A stretch of DNA of 64,000 nt from assembly GCA_035559815.1 (NCBI GenBank), contig DATMAT010000020.1:1-64000 (forward strand). Direction: 5' to 3'. Below, piece after piece: positions 25,224-33,537 of this stretch (position 1 is its first letter; every line of letters starts with the position of its first letter). This DNA is from Thermodesulfobacteriota bacterium (GTDB lineage Bacteria > Desulfobacterota_D > UBA1144 > Nemesobacterales > CSP1-2). The notes beneath the pieces were generated by a model. The model had not been told where the DNA came from, made no database searches, and saw only the letters and a list, made by a program, of their open reading frames with translations. The position numbers were made by a program, and so were the translations under genes.

Positions 25224-25631
25224 CTAGATTAAGCCTAGTTTCTGCTTTGCTTCATCACTCATCATGTCCGGATTCCATGGCGGGTCCCATATGATTTGAA
25301 CCATTACATTTTTAGCTCCGAGTGTTTTTATGGCGTCTTCCGCCTGTTTGGCAATCACCGCTCCCATGCCGCATCCAGGCGTAGTCAGGCTCATTTTAAC
25401 CTGGACATTTCTGCCAGAGATTTGCACGTCATAAATAAGCCCGAGGTCGACGATATTTACCGGGAGTTCCGGGTCATAGACCGATTTCAGTGTCTCAAAC
25501 ACCCTTTCTTCCGTAATCTCTATTTGCTCATCGGAACCTTTAGATTTTTGAAACCCGGTAAGTGTGACCTTGCTCTCCCCTATTCCCTTGGAATCTTCCT
25601 TAGTTATGCTGATAATTTTTTTCATTCCCAT
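25224..25631 (-). CDS. sufT: SufT/MIP18 family Fe-S maturation protein (DUF59)
   Basis: The 135-residue protein consists of a DUF59 domain preceded by about 45 variable residues. The family motif DPELPVNIVDLGLIYDV (about 65-81) and TTPGCGMG (about 97-104), with the reactive-type cysteine, are clear. PaaD/SufT proteins assist Fe-S cluster insertion, especially under high iron demand. AGGAGGT lies 5 bp before the ATG at 25631. It is 20 bp from mrp. Confidence 0.87.
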   Translation of the reverse strand: MGMKKIISITKEDSKGIGESKVTLTGFQKSKGSDEQIEITEERVFETLKSVYDPELPVNIVDLGLIYDVQISGRNVQVKMSLTTPGCGMGAVIAKQAEDAIKTLGAKNVMVQIIWDPPWNPDMMSDEAKQKLGLI

Positions 25632-25917
25632 CTGGTACCTCCTATTATTAATAATACCTAGTATATCGATAGCCTTAAAATACTCATTCGGGTTGAGCTG
25701 GTGGAGAATCAGGACCGAAGATCAACCCTTGCCGAGTTTTGGGTGTGTTGAACGAATAGGGTATTTCCCATTTAACCAGTAAAAGGATGGTGTGTCAAAT
25801 AAACTAGTGACATTATCACTTTGCAAAAACAATAAAGGTCTGTGATTGACAAGGAGACAATTTAGTGCCAAAGTATTCATCCGGGCAAAGTAGTTTAATG
25901 TTGAAGGAGGAAATAAG

Positions 25918-26118
25918 ATGACTATAAGAAGGATTTGCTGGGATTGTCCGGATGCACCGGTTCGCGAATGGAGGGTTATATCCGAGTCCAGTACCGGTGA
26001 GGGTCACTTGATTAGAATAAACTGCCCGGAATGCAAGAAGGAATCTCGGGTATATGGTTGGATGGTTGGCTGCCAGTGTAATACGTGTAAAAATCAAGCC
26101 ATAGGTGCGGCTAAGTAA
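25918..26118 (+). CDS. Small zinc-ribbon protein, 66 aa
   Basis: This protein has CWDC near residue 8, then CPEC and CQCNTC, giving several C-x2-C knuckles in a compact domain. It probably binds one zinc ion. The short length, the GWMVGCQC turn and the lack of other domains leave the partner unknown. It has a strong GAAGGAGG ribosome site. A TTGACA hexamer lies at 25846-25851 with only a poor -10 match. The 286-bp gap upstream holds no other gene. Confidence 0.65.
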   Translation: MTIRRICWDCPDAPVREWRVISESSTGEGHLIRINCPECKKESRVYGWMVGCQCNTCKNQAIGAAK

Positions 26119-26344
26119 AGTCTAGTCCTTATAAAAAATGGCTAAAATTATGGAGAAAGGCTTTTAACTCCTCCATAAAACCCAATCCCATAAATTAAGC
26201 GGACAGTCTGAGATAAAAACTCTTGCTATCGGGATGTGTTTTATTCTATTCGGGAAACGGATTATATTTCGTGAGACCATAACTTCTTGCCGATTTGTAA
26301 AAGAAAGCGGGTTTCATAAACTTAAACCGGAGGGATTTCTTTAA

Positions 26345-27265
26345 ATGAAGATTTTGGTCACAGGCGGTGCCGGGTTTATCGGGTCTTGGGTAGCCGATAT
26401 CCTTATCGGAGAGGGACACCAGGTTCTGATATTAGATAACCTGTCTACCGGGTTCGGGCACAATGTTCCGAGAAAGGCTGATTTTATCGAGGGTGATATT
26501 AGAGACCGCAAGCTACTAGAGAAGGTTTTTGCTGATTTTAAACCCGAGGTGATAAATCACCACGCCGCACAGATGGACGTCAGGGTATCTGTCGACGACC
26601 CGGTCTATGATGCTGAGGTAAACATAATAGGGACCATAAACCTACTTGAACTCTCTGTTAAAAGCGGAGTTAAGAAATTTATATTTGCATCCACTGGCGG
26701 TGCAATCTACGGGGAGCCGGAGAAGCTGCCTGCGGACGAGAATACTTCCCCTATGCCCATATCTCCTTACGGAACTTCAAAGTATGCAGTGGAGAAATAT
26801 CTCGGCTGCTACAAGGCCGTTTACGGGCTCGAATATGTAGCGCTCAGATATGCTAACGTGTATGGACCTCGACAAAACCCGCACGGGGAAGCCGGCGTTC
26901 TAGCAATTTTTTGCAACAAGATAATATCCGGAAAACCATGTCAAGTATACGGAGACGGTAATCAAACCCGGGATTATGTTTTCGTTGGTGATGTGGCCAG
27001 GGCTAACATCTTCGCCCTTAATGCCCCGGTAGGCAGTTATAACATTGGCACTGAAAAAGAGACATCGGTAAACGACCTGGTTGAAGCCCTAAAAAAGGCT
27101 ACCGGAAGGAAATTTCGGGTGGAGTATGCGCCGGCGAGGCTTGGAGAGGTGCAGAGGATTTCTCTGGACATAGGCATGAGTAGGCAGGTGCTGGGATGGT
27201 CTCCAAGCGTAGACCTCGAAGATGGAATAGCTCAAACCTGGAAGTGGTTTGTGGAAAGGAGTTGA
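26345..27265 (+). CDS. NAD-dependent epimerase/dehydratase (UDP-glucose 4-epimerase type)
   Basis: The 306-residue extended short-chain dehydrogenase has the NAD motif GGAGFIG (residues 7-13), the catalytic triad region (FASTGGAIYG then YGTSKYAVEKY) and the RYANVYGPRQNP substrate loop. It should interconvert a nucleotide sugar such as UDP-glucose/galactose or a uronic acid. It is solitary, so the sugar cannot be named. The 306-residue length and N-H-H-A-A-Q-M-D-V-R-V-S pattern match the GalE-like group common in polysaccharide clusters. Confidence 0.85.
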   Translation: MKILVTGGAGFIGSWVADILIGEGHQVLILDNLSTGFGHNVPRKADFIEGDIRDRKLLEKVFADFKPEVINHHAAQMDVRVSVDDPVYDAEVNIIGTINLLELSVKSGVKKFIFASTGGAIYGEPEKLPADENTSPMPISPYGTSKYAVEKYLGCYKAVYGLEYVALRYANVYGPRQNPHGEAGVLAIFCNKIISGKPCQVYGDGNQTRDYVFVGDVARANIFALNAPVGSYNIGTEKETSVNDLVEALKKATGRKFRVEYAPARLGEVQRISLDIGMSRQVLGWSPSVDLEDGIAQTWKWFVERS

Positions 27266-27322
27266 GAGTTAAAAATAGTATTCCTTAAATCTTTTAACTC
27301 TTCACTCTAAACTTTACTGATA

Positions 27323-28309
27323 ATGGACTTTTCTGAGATCAATCGAATAAGCAGTGGATTTACGCAGTCGAGAATCCTCCAGGTTGCTGTCAAGCTGGGC
27401 GTATTTGACTCGGTAAAGAGCGGGGGAAGCACTTCCGGGGAAATCGCCATGGCCCTAGGTGCCAATCATAGAGCGGTAGAGATTTTTCTTAACGCGCTTG
27501 TGGCAATGAGGTTACTGTCGAAAGAAGAGGGCAGATTCCACAATACGGAGGCTTCTCTGACCTACCTGGTAAGAAGCTCTCCCAAGTATTACGGCAGTAT
27601 GATCCTGTTCGAAGAAGGGCTCTGGAATTTATGGGAAAGGCTGGAGGACTCGGTTATCACCGGCAATCCGGCAAAGAATCCGGATATGTTCCAGACAAAA
27701 CAGGACGAGACGGAAAAATTCATAGCGGCGATGCACTCGCTGGTGACGGCCAGGGGGGATGCGGAAGTCCTAGGTGATATATTGGATTTGAAATGGGCAG
27801 AGAAATTGATAGACATAGGCTCCGGCCCGGGAACCTATCCCATTCAATTTTTAAAAAAATATCCACATCTTGAGGTCACCGTATTTGACCTTCCAGGTAC
27901 ACTCGGGGTAACAAAGAGATTCCTGGAGAAAGAAGGGATGGCCGGGAAAATAAAGATGGTGGAGGGGGATTACAACAGAGATGAGCTTCCCGCCGGTTTT
28001 GATGTGGCGTTTCTTTCCAATATAATCCACAGCGAAAACGAGGATACGAATAAAGAGCTAATGAAAAAGGTTTTTGATGCACTAAACCGGGGAGGAGAGA
28101 TCATAATTAAAGACCACATCCTCGACGATTCTCTCACCCATCCCCCGGTCGGGGCTATATTCTCCGTTCAAATGCTATTAGCCACCCGGGGGCGAGATTA
28201 TTCCTTCACTGAAGTCAAGCTCTGGCTCGAGGAGGCGGGGTTTAATAAGATAGTATGTATCGGCCTCCCGACTCCTCTTACCTCTTCTCTGGTTACCGGT
28301 TGGAAATAG
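27323..28309 (+). CDS. SAM-dependent O-methyltransferase-type protein
   Basis: This 328-residue methyltransferase has an N-terminal winged-helix dimerisation domain (residues 1-90) and a Rossmann domain with motif I LIDIGSGPGTYP (about 158-169) and the IKDHIL and LLATRGR turns. Dimerisation plus this order matches the acetylserotonin/caffeate O-methyltransferase-like superfamily, which also includes bacteriochlorophyll and carotenoid methyltransferases. The substrate is not predictable. It stands 57 bp after the epimerase on the same strand; no pigment or antibiotic genes are nearby. Confidence 0.8.
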   Translation: MDFSEINRISSGFTQSRILQVAVKLGVFDSVKSGGSTSGEIAMALGANHRAVEIFLNALVAMRLLSKEEGRFHNTEASLTYLVRSSPKYYGSMILFEEGLWNLWERLEDSVITGNPAKNPDMFQTKQDETEKFIAAMHSLVTARGDAEVLGDILDLKWAEKLIDIGSGPGTYPIQFLKKYPHLEVTVFDLPGTLGVTKRFLEKEGMAGKIKMVEGDYNRDELPAGFDVAFLSNIIHSENEDTNKELMKKVFDALNRGGEIIIKDHILDDSLTHPPVGAIFSVQMLLATRGRDYSFTEVKLWLEEAGFNKIVCIGLPTPLTSSLVTGWK

Positions 28310-28379
28310 GCGATGGGTGCTCAGACATAAGATTGCCAATCCAGATTTAGCAGGTATCCTAAAATTTTTTGGAGGGTAA

Positions 28380-28589
28380 ATGATGAAAGATAGAAACGAG
28401 CTTGTCTATGATGTGAGGGTGGCCGATAGATACATACGTGAAGGGGTAATAACCAAGGATGACTACGAACAGTATATTAAAAAGCTACCCGATGTTTCGG
28501 ATAAGGGATGCCCTTTGCTGGTCGATGAGGAAGCAAAAGAAGGGCACACCGCTAAAACACCGGAAGAAGATGTTGGAGAAGAAGTATGA
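28380..28589 (+). CDS. Hypothetical small acidic protein, 69 aa
   Basis: GGAGGG lies about 4 bp before an ATG-ATG start. The protein is mostly helical and acidic, with a conserved-looking opening (LVYDVRVADRYIREGVITKDDYEQYIKKLPD) followed by a disordered Glu/Lys tail. It overlaps the DUF4177 gene by 4 bp (ATGA), which supports expression. I recognise no domain. Confidence 0.6.
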   Translation: MMKDRNELVYDVRVADRYIREGVITKDDYEQYIKKLPDVSDKGCPLLVDEEAKEGHTAKTPEEDVGEEV

Positions 28590-28795
28590 AGTGGGAGTAT
28601 AGGGTAGTTTCTATAGATGAGCTCTTTCCGGAGCACGTTGACCATGATATTGCTGTATCTAAGCTGGCGGCCACAACCAGAAGGTCAAAATTAGGGAGAG
28701 GCTTCGAAGAGAACCTGAACAAACTGGGGGCGGATGGTTGGGAGCTCGTGGCGATATTGGGGGAATTTGGGGTGTTCAAGAGGTCGCAGGTTTAA
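28586..28795 (+). CDS. DUF4177 protein
   Basis: This 69-residue protein opens with KWEYRVV and closes with LGADGWELVAILGE, the core of DUF4177, a small alpha/beta fold of unknown role. The start ATG overlaps the upstream stop, so it belongs to a two-gene unit. Confidence 0.75.
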   Translation: MKWEYRVVSIDELFPEHVDHDIAVSKLAATTRRSKLGRGFEENLNKLGADGWELVAILGEFGVFKRSQV

Positions 28796-28881
28796 CCTGC
28801 CCGAGCGTCACGCTATAAACTCAAAGCCAAGAAGCGCTGTCCTTTGAGTGTTCCCTGGAGATATTGACCTAAACGAAGGCT

Positions 28882-29631
28882 ATGAGCCGTGCGAGCTTAA
28901 AATTATTTAACTATATATTTGTCTCATTATTCTTCATTCTTTTTTCTCTCTCCACGCCCGCATTTTCCGAAAAGCCATCTATATCGATAAGGGTCCTGGA
29001 AAACCCGGAAAGCAATCCTGTTATCAAAACTCTTCCCAAGGCGGATATCGAAAGAGAGATCTCTACCGTGCTCATAGGCTCGGGATATAGACTGACGCTA
29101 GAACAGTCGAGCGACATCATGCTGGAAGTCTACGTGGGTATAAGGGCCACAGAGAACAAGGCGGCAGGGGTTACTTACAATACGGTTGCCGATGTTTTCA
29201 TCCGGGCTAAAGACCGGGGAGGAGAGTTAATAACCGAGGTAAGAGACAGCTCCTATAAGACTGGCTCGACCGTCGGTGATTCCAGTCTGGAGGCATTGAA
29301 GGTTGCCGGTGCCGGCGCCGCAAGAAAGCTGAGGTCGGAATTGGAGGAAAGAAACAGGCAGGCAGCCCGAGCAGAGTTTATACAAGTTTCGTTCAGCGGT
29401 CTTAGAAGTTATGTTCAGTACGAGCGTATAGATAAAATAATAGCGAAGTCGCTCTCGGGGGTCAGCATAAGAAAGAGGGTTTTTAAACCGGGAGGAGAGG
29501 TTTCCTTTCAGTTGTCTTCGAAGGCTAGCGCTGAAGAGCTGGCTAAAACCATACAAGGGTCGCTGCCCGGAGATATAGCCGTTAAGTTAGAACGCAGCTC
29601 CTACGACCATATTTGGTTTAGCCTTGATTGA
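28882..29631 (+). CDS. Exported hypothetical protein, 249 aa
   Basis: The protein has a signal peptide at residues 1-29 (LFNYIFVSLFFILFSLSTPAFS-EK). The mature part is soluble, mixed alpha/beta and charged, with an Arg/Glu helix in the middle (LRSELEERNRQAARAEF). It has two similar halves: ISIRVLENPESNPVIKTLPKADIEREI and VSFSGLRSYVQYERIDKII, each followed by GxS-type turns. This recalls secretin-associated or FlgT-like N-domains but is not decisive. It lies 30 bp from guaA, which is convergent. Confidence 0.55.
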   Translation: MSRASLKLFNYIFVSLFFILFSLSTPAFSEKPSISIRVLENPESNPVIKTLPKADIEREISTVLIGSGYRLTLEQSSDIMLEVYVGIRATENKAAGVTYNTVADVFIRAKDRGGELITEVRDSSYKTGSTVGDSSLEALKVAGAGAARKLRSELEERNRQAARAEFIQVSFSGLRSYVQYERIDKIIAKSLSGVSIRKRVFKPGGEVSFQLSSKASAEELAKTIQGSLPGDIAVKLERSSYDHIWFSLD

Positions 29632-29660
29632 CCAGTCGGAGAGTATAGATGGCTTTGACC

Positions 29661-31193
29661 CTATTCCCACTCTATGGTGCTGGGTGGCTTGGTGGATATG
29701 TCATACACGACGCGGTTGATGCCCTTTACCTCGTTAATTATGCGGACGGAGACCTTCTCCAGTACTTCATAAGGGATACGGGCCCAGTTGGCAGTCATGC
29801 CGTCCAGGCTGGTCACCGCCCTGAGTGCTATGACATTCTCATAAGTCCTTTCATCCCCCATGACCCCGACGGTGTTTACCGGGAGGAAGACACAAAAGGC
29901 CTGCCAGATTTCATCATAAATTCCTGCTCTTCTTATTTCTTCTATAAAAATCGCGTCTGCCAGGCGAAGCTTTTCCAGTTTTTCCTCAGTTACCTCGCCC
30001 ATAATCCTTATTGCTAATCCCGGCCCGGGGAACGGATGGCGGTCGAGGATCTCCGGGGGAAGCCCAAGCTCACGCCCTACCGCTCTTACTTCGTCTTTAA
30101 ACAATTCACGGAGAGGTTCTATCAACTCTAGGTTCATTCTTTCAGGCAGACCGCCCACATTGTGGTGAGATTTTATCTTTGCCGAGGGGCCTTTGACGCT
30201 CACGCTCTCGATGACATCCGGGTATAGGGTTCCCTGGGCAAGAAAGCGGGCCCCATCAATCTTAAGGGCCTCCTCTTCAAATACCCGGATGAATTCCTCC
30301 CCTATAATTTTTCTCTTGAGCTCCGGGTCCTCTACGCCCTCCAGCTTTTGAAGAAAACGTTTGCTGGCATCGACAGGAATAAGGTTTAGCCCTGAATCGC
30401 TAAAAGCCGCCAGGACCTGGCTGGCTTCATTCTTCCGGAGAAGCCCGGTGTCGACGAATATGCATTGGAGCCTATCCCAGATAGCACGCTGTATGATTAA
30501 AGCGGCCACGGCTGAGTCCACCCCTCCGGAAAGGGCGCAGATTACCTTGGAGTCCCCCACCTTTTTTCTGATGTCTTTTATGGCCGATTCCACGAAGGAT
30601 TTGGCTGTCCACGAGCCGTCGCACTGGGCAATCCTAAAAATAAAGTTTGATAGTATTTCCTTGCCGAACTCGGTGTGGACCACCTCCGGGTGGAACTGGA
30701 CGCCGAAGATTCTCCGGTTTCTATCCTTCATGGCGGCTACCGGTGAGTTTTCACTGGTGGCAATGGTGGTGAATCCTTCCGGAAGACCGAGCACCCGGTC
30801 ACCGTGGGACATCCAAACCTTGGTCTTCGGTGGAATACCGTGGAAAATGTCGGAATCGTCCGTGATGTTAATCTCGGCAGGCCCGAATTCCCTTCTTTCC
30901 GACCGTTCAACCCTCCCGCCGAGGAGTTGGGCGGTTAGTTGCATCCCGTAGCAGATTCCCAATATGGGGATATTCAGGTCGAATATCTGCGGGTTTAAAG
31001 ACGGTGATCCCTCGTCCCAGACACTGGCCGGCCCGCCGGATAAAACAATTGCCTTTGGCTCGGCCTTCTTTATTTCATCTAAAGGAAAAAGAAAAGGTTT
31101 AATCTCGGAGTAAACGCCGATCTCCCGTATTCTTCTGGCGATAAGCTGGGTGTACTGCGATCCGAAGTCAAGGACTAAAACTGTTTCACGCAT
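29661..31193 (-). CDS. guaA: GMP synthase (glutamine-hydrolysing)
   Basis: GuaA aminates XMP to GMP. The 510-residue protein has an N-terminal class I amidotransferase (LGICYGMQL with the nucleophile Cys, [12 protein letters not shown]), then a PP-loop ATP pyrophosphatase ([12 protein letters not shown]) and the C-terminal dimerisation domain ([13 protein letters not shown]). It is the second gene after guaB on the minus strand, separated by 77 bp that contain a 28-bp palindrome, so the two steps of GMP synthesis are adjacent. Confidence 0.97.
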   Translation of the reverse strand: MRETVLVLDFGSQYTQLIARRIREIGVYSEIKPFLFPLDEIKKAEPKAIVLSGGPASVWDEGSPSLNPQIFDLNIPILGICYGMQLTAQLLGGRVERSERREFGPAEINITDDSDIFHGIPPKTKVWMSHGDRVLGLPEGFTTIATSENSPVAAMKDRNRRIFGVQFHPEVVHTEFGKEILSNFIFRIAQCDGSWTAKSFVESAIKDIRKKVGDSKVICALSGGVDSAVAALIIQRAIWDRLQCIFVDTGLLRKNEASQVLAAFSDSGLNLIPVDASKRFLQKLEGVEDPELKRKIIGEEFIRVFEEEALKIDGARFLAQGTLYPDVIESVSVKGPSAKIKSHHNVGGLPERMNLELIEPLRELFKDEVRAVGRELGLPPEILDRHPFPGPGLAIRIMGEVTEEKLEKLRLADAIFIEEIRRAGIYDEIWQAFCVFLPVNTVGVMGDERTYENVIALRAVTSLDGMTANWARIPYEVLEKVSVRIINEVKGINRVVYDISTKPPSTIEWE

Positions 31194-31234
31194 TATTGTG
31201 AATTAGGGCTACGTGGTTATGGATCCGCTGAAAG

Positions 31235-31262
31235 GTAAGGAACGTATGTATGCGTTCCCTAC
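31235..31262. repeat. 28-bp palindrome family, copy 1 (guaB-guaA gap)
   Basis: It reads GTAAGGAACG at its left end and GCGTTCCCTAC at its right, 28 bp with no central loop. Compared with the perfect copy at 59089 it has three changes; two keep G-T type pairing and one breaks a pair. Other copies lie at 41948, 56395 and 59089. Confidence 0.85.
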
Positions 31263-31270
31263 AACTAAAA

Positions 31271-32737
31271 TTATTCGATTCTGTAATTTGGTGCCTCTTT
31301 GGTTATGATTACATCGTGGACATGGCCCTCACGAAGCCCGGCGTGGGTTACCTTTATGAATTTTGCATTCTTTCTCAGTTCATGAATAGTACGGCATCCG
31401 GTATAACCCATACCGGCCTTTAATCCGCCAACGAGCTGATAAATCATTCCCCCTATCGAACCTCGGTATGGGACCCTTCCTTCGATACCCTCCGGAACGA
31501 GCTTGGCATCTATCATCTCGTCCTGTGCATAACGGTCGCGGCTTCCTTTCTTCATGGCTTCTATCGAGCCCATCCCCCGATAAACCTTGTAGGTCCTACC
31601 CTGATACAGCACAACCTCTCCCGGAGCTTCGTCAGTACCGGCAAATAAATTACCTATCATGACCGAGTATGCTCCCGCTGCCAGAGCCTTAGTCACATCG
31701 CCAGAATATTTGATCCCGCCATCGGCAATTATAGGGGTATCGTGTCTATGGGCTATCTTCCCCACCTCTAATATAGCGGTGACCTGGGGGACGCCTATTC
31801 CGGCAATGACCCGGGTAGTACATATAGAACCAGGCCCGACCCCGACTTTAACCGCGTCTGCCCCGGCTTTTATCAGGGCCTCGGCTCCGTCTGCAGTGCC
31901 TACGTTTCCGGCAATTAAGTCTATTTTGCGGAAATTAGACTTCGTGGATATTACCGCGTCGATCACCCTCTTAGTGTGGGCGTGTGCCGTGTCTATTACT
32001 ACCACGTCACATCCGACCCTAACTAGGGCGTCAACCCTTTCCTCTCTATCCGGCCCGACACCGACGGCGGCTCCGCATCTCAATCTTCCCATTCCGTCTT
32101 TGCAGGCATGGGGATACTTCTCTATCTTTTCTATATCTTTCATGGTTATAAGGCCGCGGAGTCTGAACTTTTCGTCTACTACCGGGAGCTTCTCGATTTT
32201 ATATTTGTGAAGAAGCTCTTTTGCGCTCTCCAGTGTAATTCCCTCTCTAACGGTAATAAGCTTGTCCTTGGCAGTCATGAGCTGGTCAACCCGGTAATCA
32301 AGGTTCTTTTCCAGTCTCAGGTCTCTGTTGGTGATTATGCCCACTAATCCCCCGTCTTCCTCGGTAACGGGCAGTCCGGTTATATTATGCTTAAGCATGA
32401 TATCCAATGCTTCTCTCACCTTATGATAAGGACGAACGGTCAAGGGGTTGACTATCATTCCGCTTTCGTACTTTTTGACCCTCTCTACCTCTGCGGCTTG
32501 AGAGGCGATATCAATATTTCTGTGAATTATGCCGATTCCACCCTCTTGGGCCATAGCTATAGCCGTCTTAGCCTCGGTTACCGTGTCCATGGCCGCGCTG
32601 ATTAGGGGAATATTGAGCTTGATGTTAGGGGTCAAATAGGTGGAGACGTCGACTTCGCTCGGCATAATTTCGGAATATCCCGGAACTAGAAGAACGTCGT
32701 CGAACGTCAAACTTTCGTCGATTCTATCCTCGGACAT
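31271..32737 (-). CDS. guaB: IMP dehydrogenase
   Basis: IMPDH oxidises IMP to XMP using NAD+, the committed step to GMP. The 488-residue barrel has the CBS-domain insertion at about residues 95-200 ([22 protein letters not shown], then [16 protein letters not shown]) and the catalytic loop [13 protein letters not shown] with the nucleophile Cys, plus [10 protein letters not shown] small gene of unknown role begins 6 bp upstream and is co-directional. Confidence 0.97.
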   Translation of the reverse strand: MSEDRIDESLTFDDVLLVPGYSEIMPSEVDVSTYLTPNIKLNIPLISAAMDTVTEAKTAIAMAQEGGIGIIHRNIDIASQAAEVERVKKYESGMIVNPLTVRPYHKVREALDIMLKHNITGLPVTEEDGGLVGIITNRDLRLEKNLDYRVDQLMTAKDKLITVREGITLESAKELLHKYKIEKLPVVDEKFRLRGLITMKDIEKIEKYPHACKDGMGRLRCGAAVGVGPDREERVDALVRVGCDVVVIDTAHAHTKRVIDAVISTKSNFRKIDLIAGNVGTADGAEALIKAGADAVKVGVGPGSICTTRVIAGIGVPQVTAILEVGKIAHRHDTPIIADGGIKYSGDVTKALAAGAYSVMIGNLFAGTDEAPGEVVLYQGRTYKVYRGMGSIEAMKKGSRDRYAQDEMIDAKLVPEGIEGRVPYRGSIGGMIYQLVGGLKAGMGYTGCRTIHELRKNAKFIKVTHAGLREGHVHDVIITKEAPNYRIE

Positions 32738-32743
32738 GATATG

Positions 32744-33115
32744 TTACCTTTTTGATTTTTTGGCCTTTGCTTTTTTTATCGTAGATTTTGTACCCCGGTT
32801 ATTAGCGGCTTTCCTCGGCTTGGAAGGAGTGGGCGTGGAAATCAGTTTGGTCGGAGCTTTGACGATCTCTATCACCTGTTTCCTCATTTCCGGCAGGGTT
32901 ACACCCAGTTCTATCTCGATCTCCTGCTCTTTCTCTCCAAGATTTATAAAAACAGGAAGTACACCTACGAAGGTAGTTGCATCCACACGCTCGAACCCAA
33001 GAGCCTTAAGAAGCTTCTTGGGAAGGACCGGAAATTCCAACGTCGCTATGTCCGCCGTCTCCTGCGGAAGCAAGCCGTCCTGGCTTACGCTTATCTTTAG
33101 ACGCGTAGACTTCAT
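32744..33115 (-). CDS. Hypothetical protein upstream of guaB, 123 aa
   Basis: The protein starts with KISVSQDGLLPQETADIATLEFP, ends in a Lys/Arg/Ala-rich disordered tail, and has a middle helical beta block (QEIEIELGVTLPEMRKQVIEIVK). I recognise no family. I chose ATG 33115, which has GGGGTGA about 9 bp upstream; a GTG at 33127 is an alternative. The 6-bp gap to guaB suggests co-transcription and possibly a role in purine control, but that is inference. Confidence 0.6.
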   Translation of the reverse strand: MKSTRLKISVSQDGLLPQETADIATLEFPVLPKKLLKALGFERVDATTFVGVLPVFINLGEKEQEIEIELGVTLPEMRKQVIEIVKAPTKLISTPTPSKPRKAANNRGTKSTIKKAKAKKSKR

Positions 33116-33127
33116 CCTGTATTTCAC

Positions 33128-33537
33128 CCCCTAATTAAGTACATTTCCGCCTTCAATTGATAAAAAGGGCGCTTTAATTTTAACTCTAATTGATTATGGC
33201 GGTGAATTTTCCGTTCTCTTTTGTGAGAATGAATAAAAGGAGAGATCTTGTATTACGCTCCCAATTTATCTTACCTTTATTGTTAAAGTATTTTACTTTA
33301 ATTGATGCAAATAGCAATAGTTAGGCAGCGAGCGGAAGCGGCCAGTCTCGTCCCGGAAAGGCCACGGGTGTTAGGGAGTCAGATAGGTGTTAAGTGGTGC
33401 GGGGTTTACTGTCGGCATGGATAGAGTAACCGTATAAGTCTTAGGAACCTCTCGATTTCCAGTTAAGGTTAATTTAGGAGAGAATAAGATAAAAATCCAG
33501 TGATTTATAATAGTTAGTTGGTGAGTAACTCAGACGA
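33128..33537. other. Intergenic region, no gene seen
   Basis: The 410 bp between the guaB-side genes and the mutase gene are AT-rich at the flanks, with a GC-richer block at about 33325-33425 (GGAAAGGCCACGGGTGTTAGGG and nearby). I looked for cobalamin-riboswitch and SRP-RNA signatures because of the B12 enzyme next door and found neither consensus. No ORF is convincing. Confidence 0.4.

Noticed and set aside
33325-33425. Possible cobalamin riboswitch or SRP RNA beside the B12 enzyme gene
   Set aside because: I did not find the B12-box consensus or the GGAAGGAAGC core; the block is only GC-richer than its flanks. It also lies downstream of the mutase.
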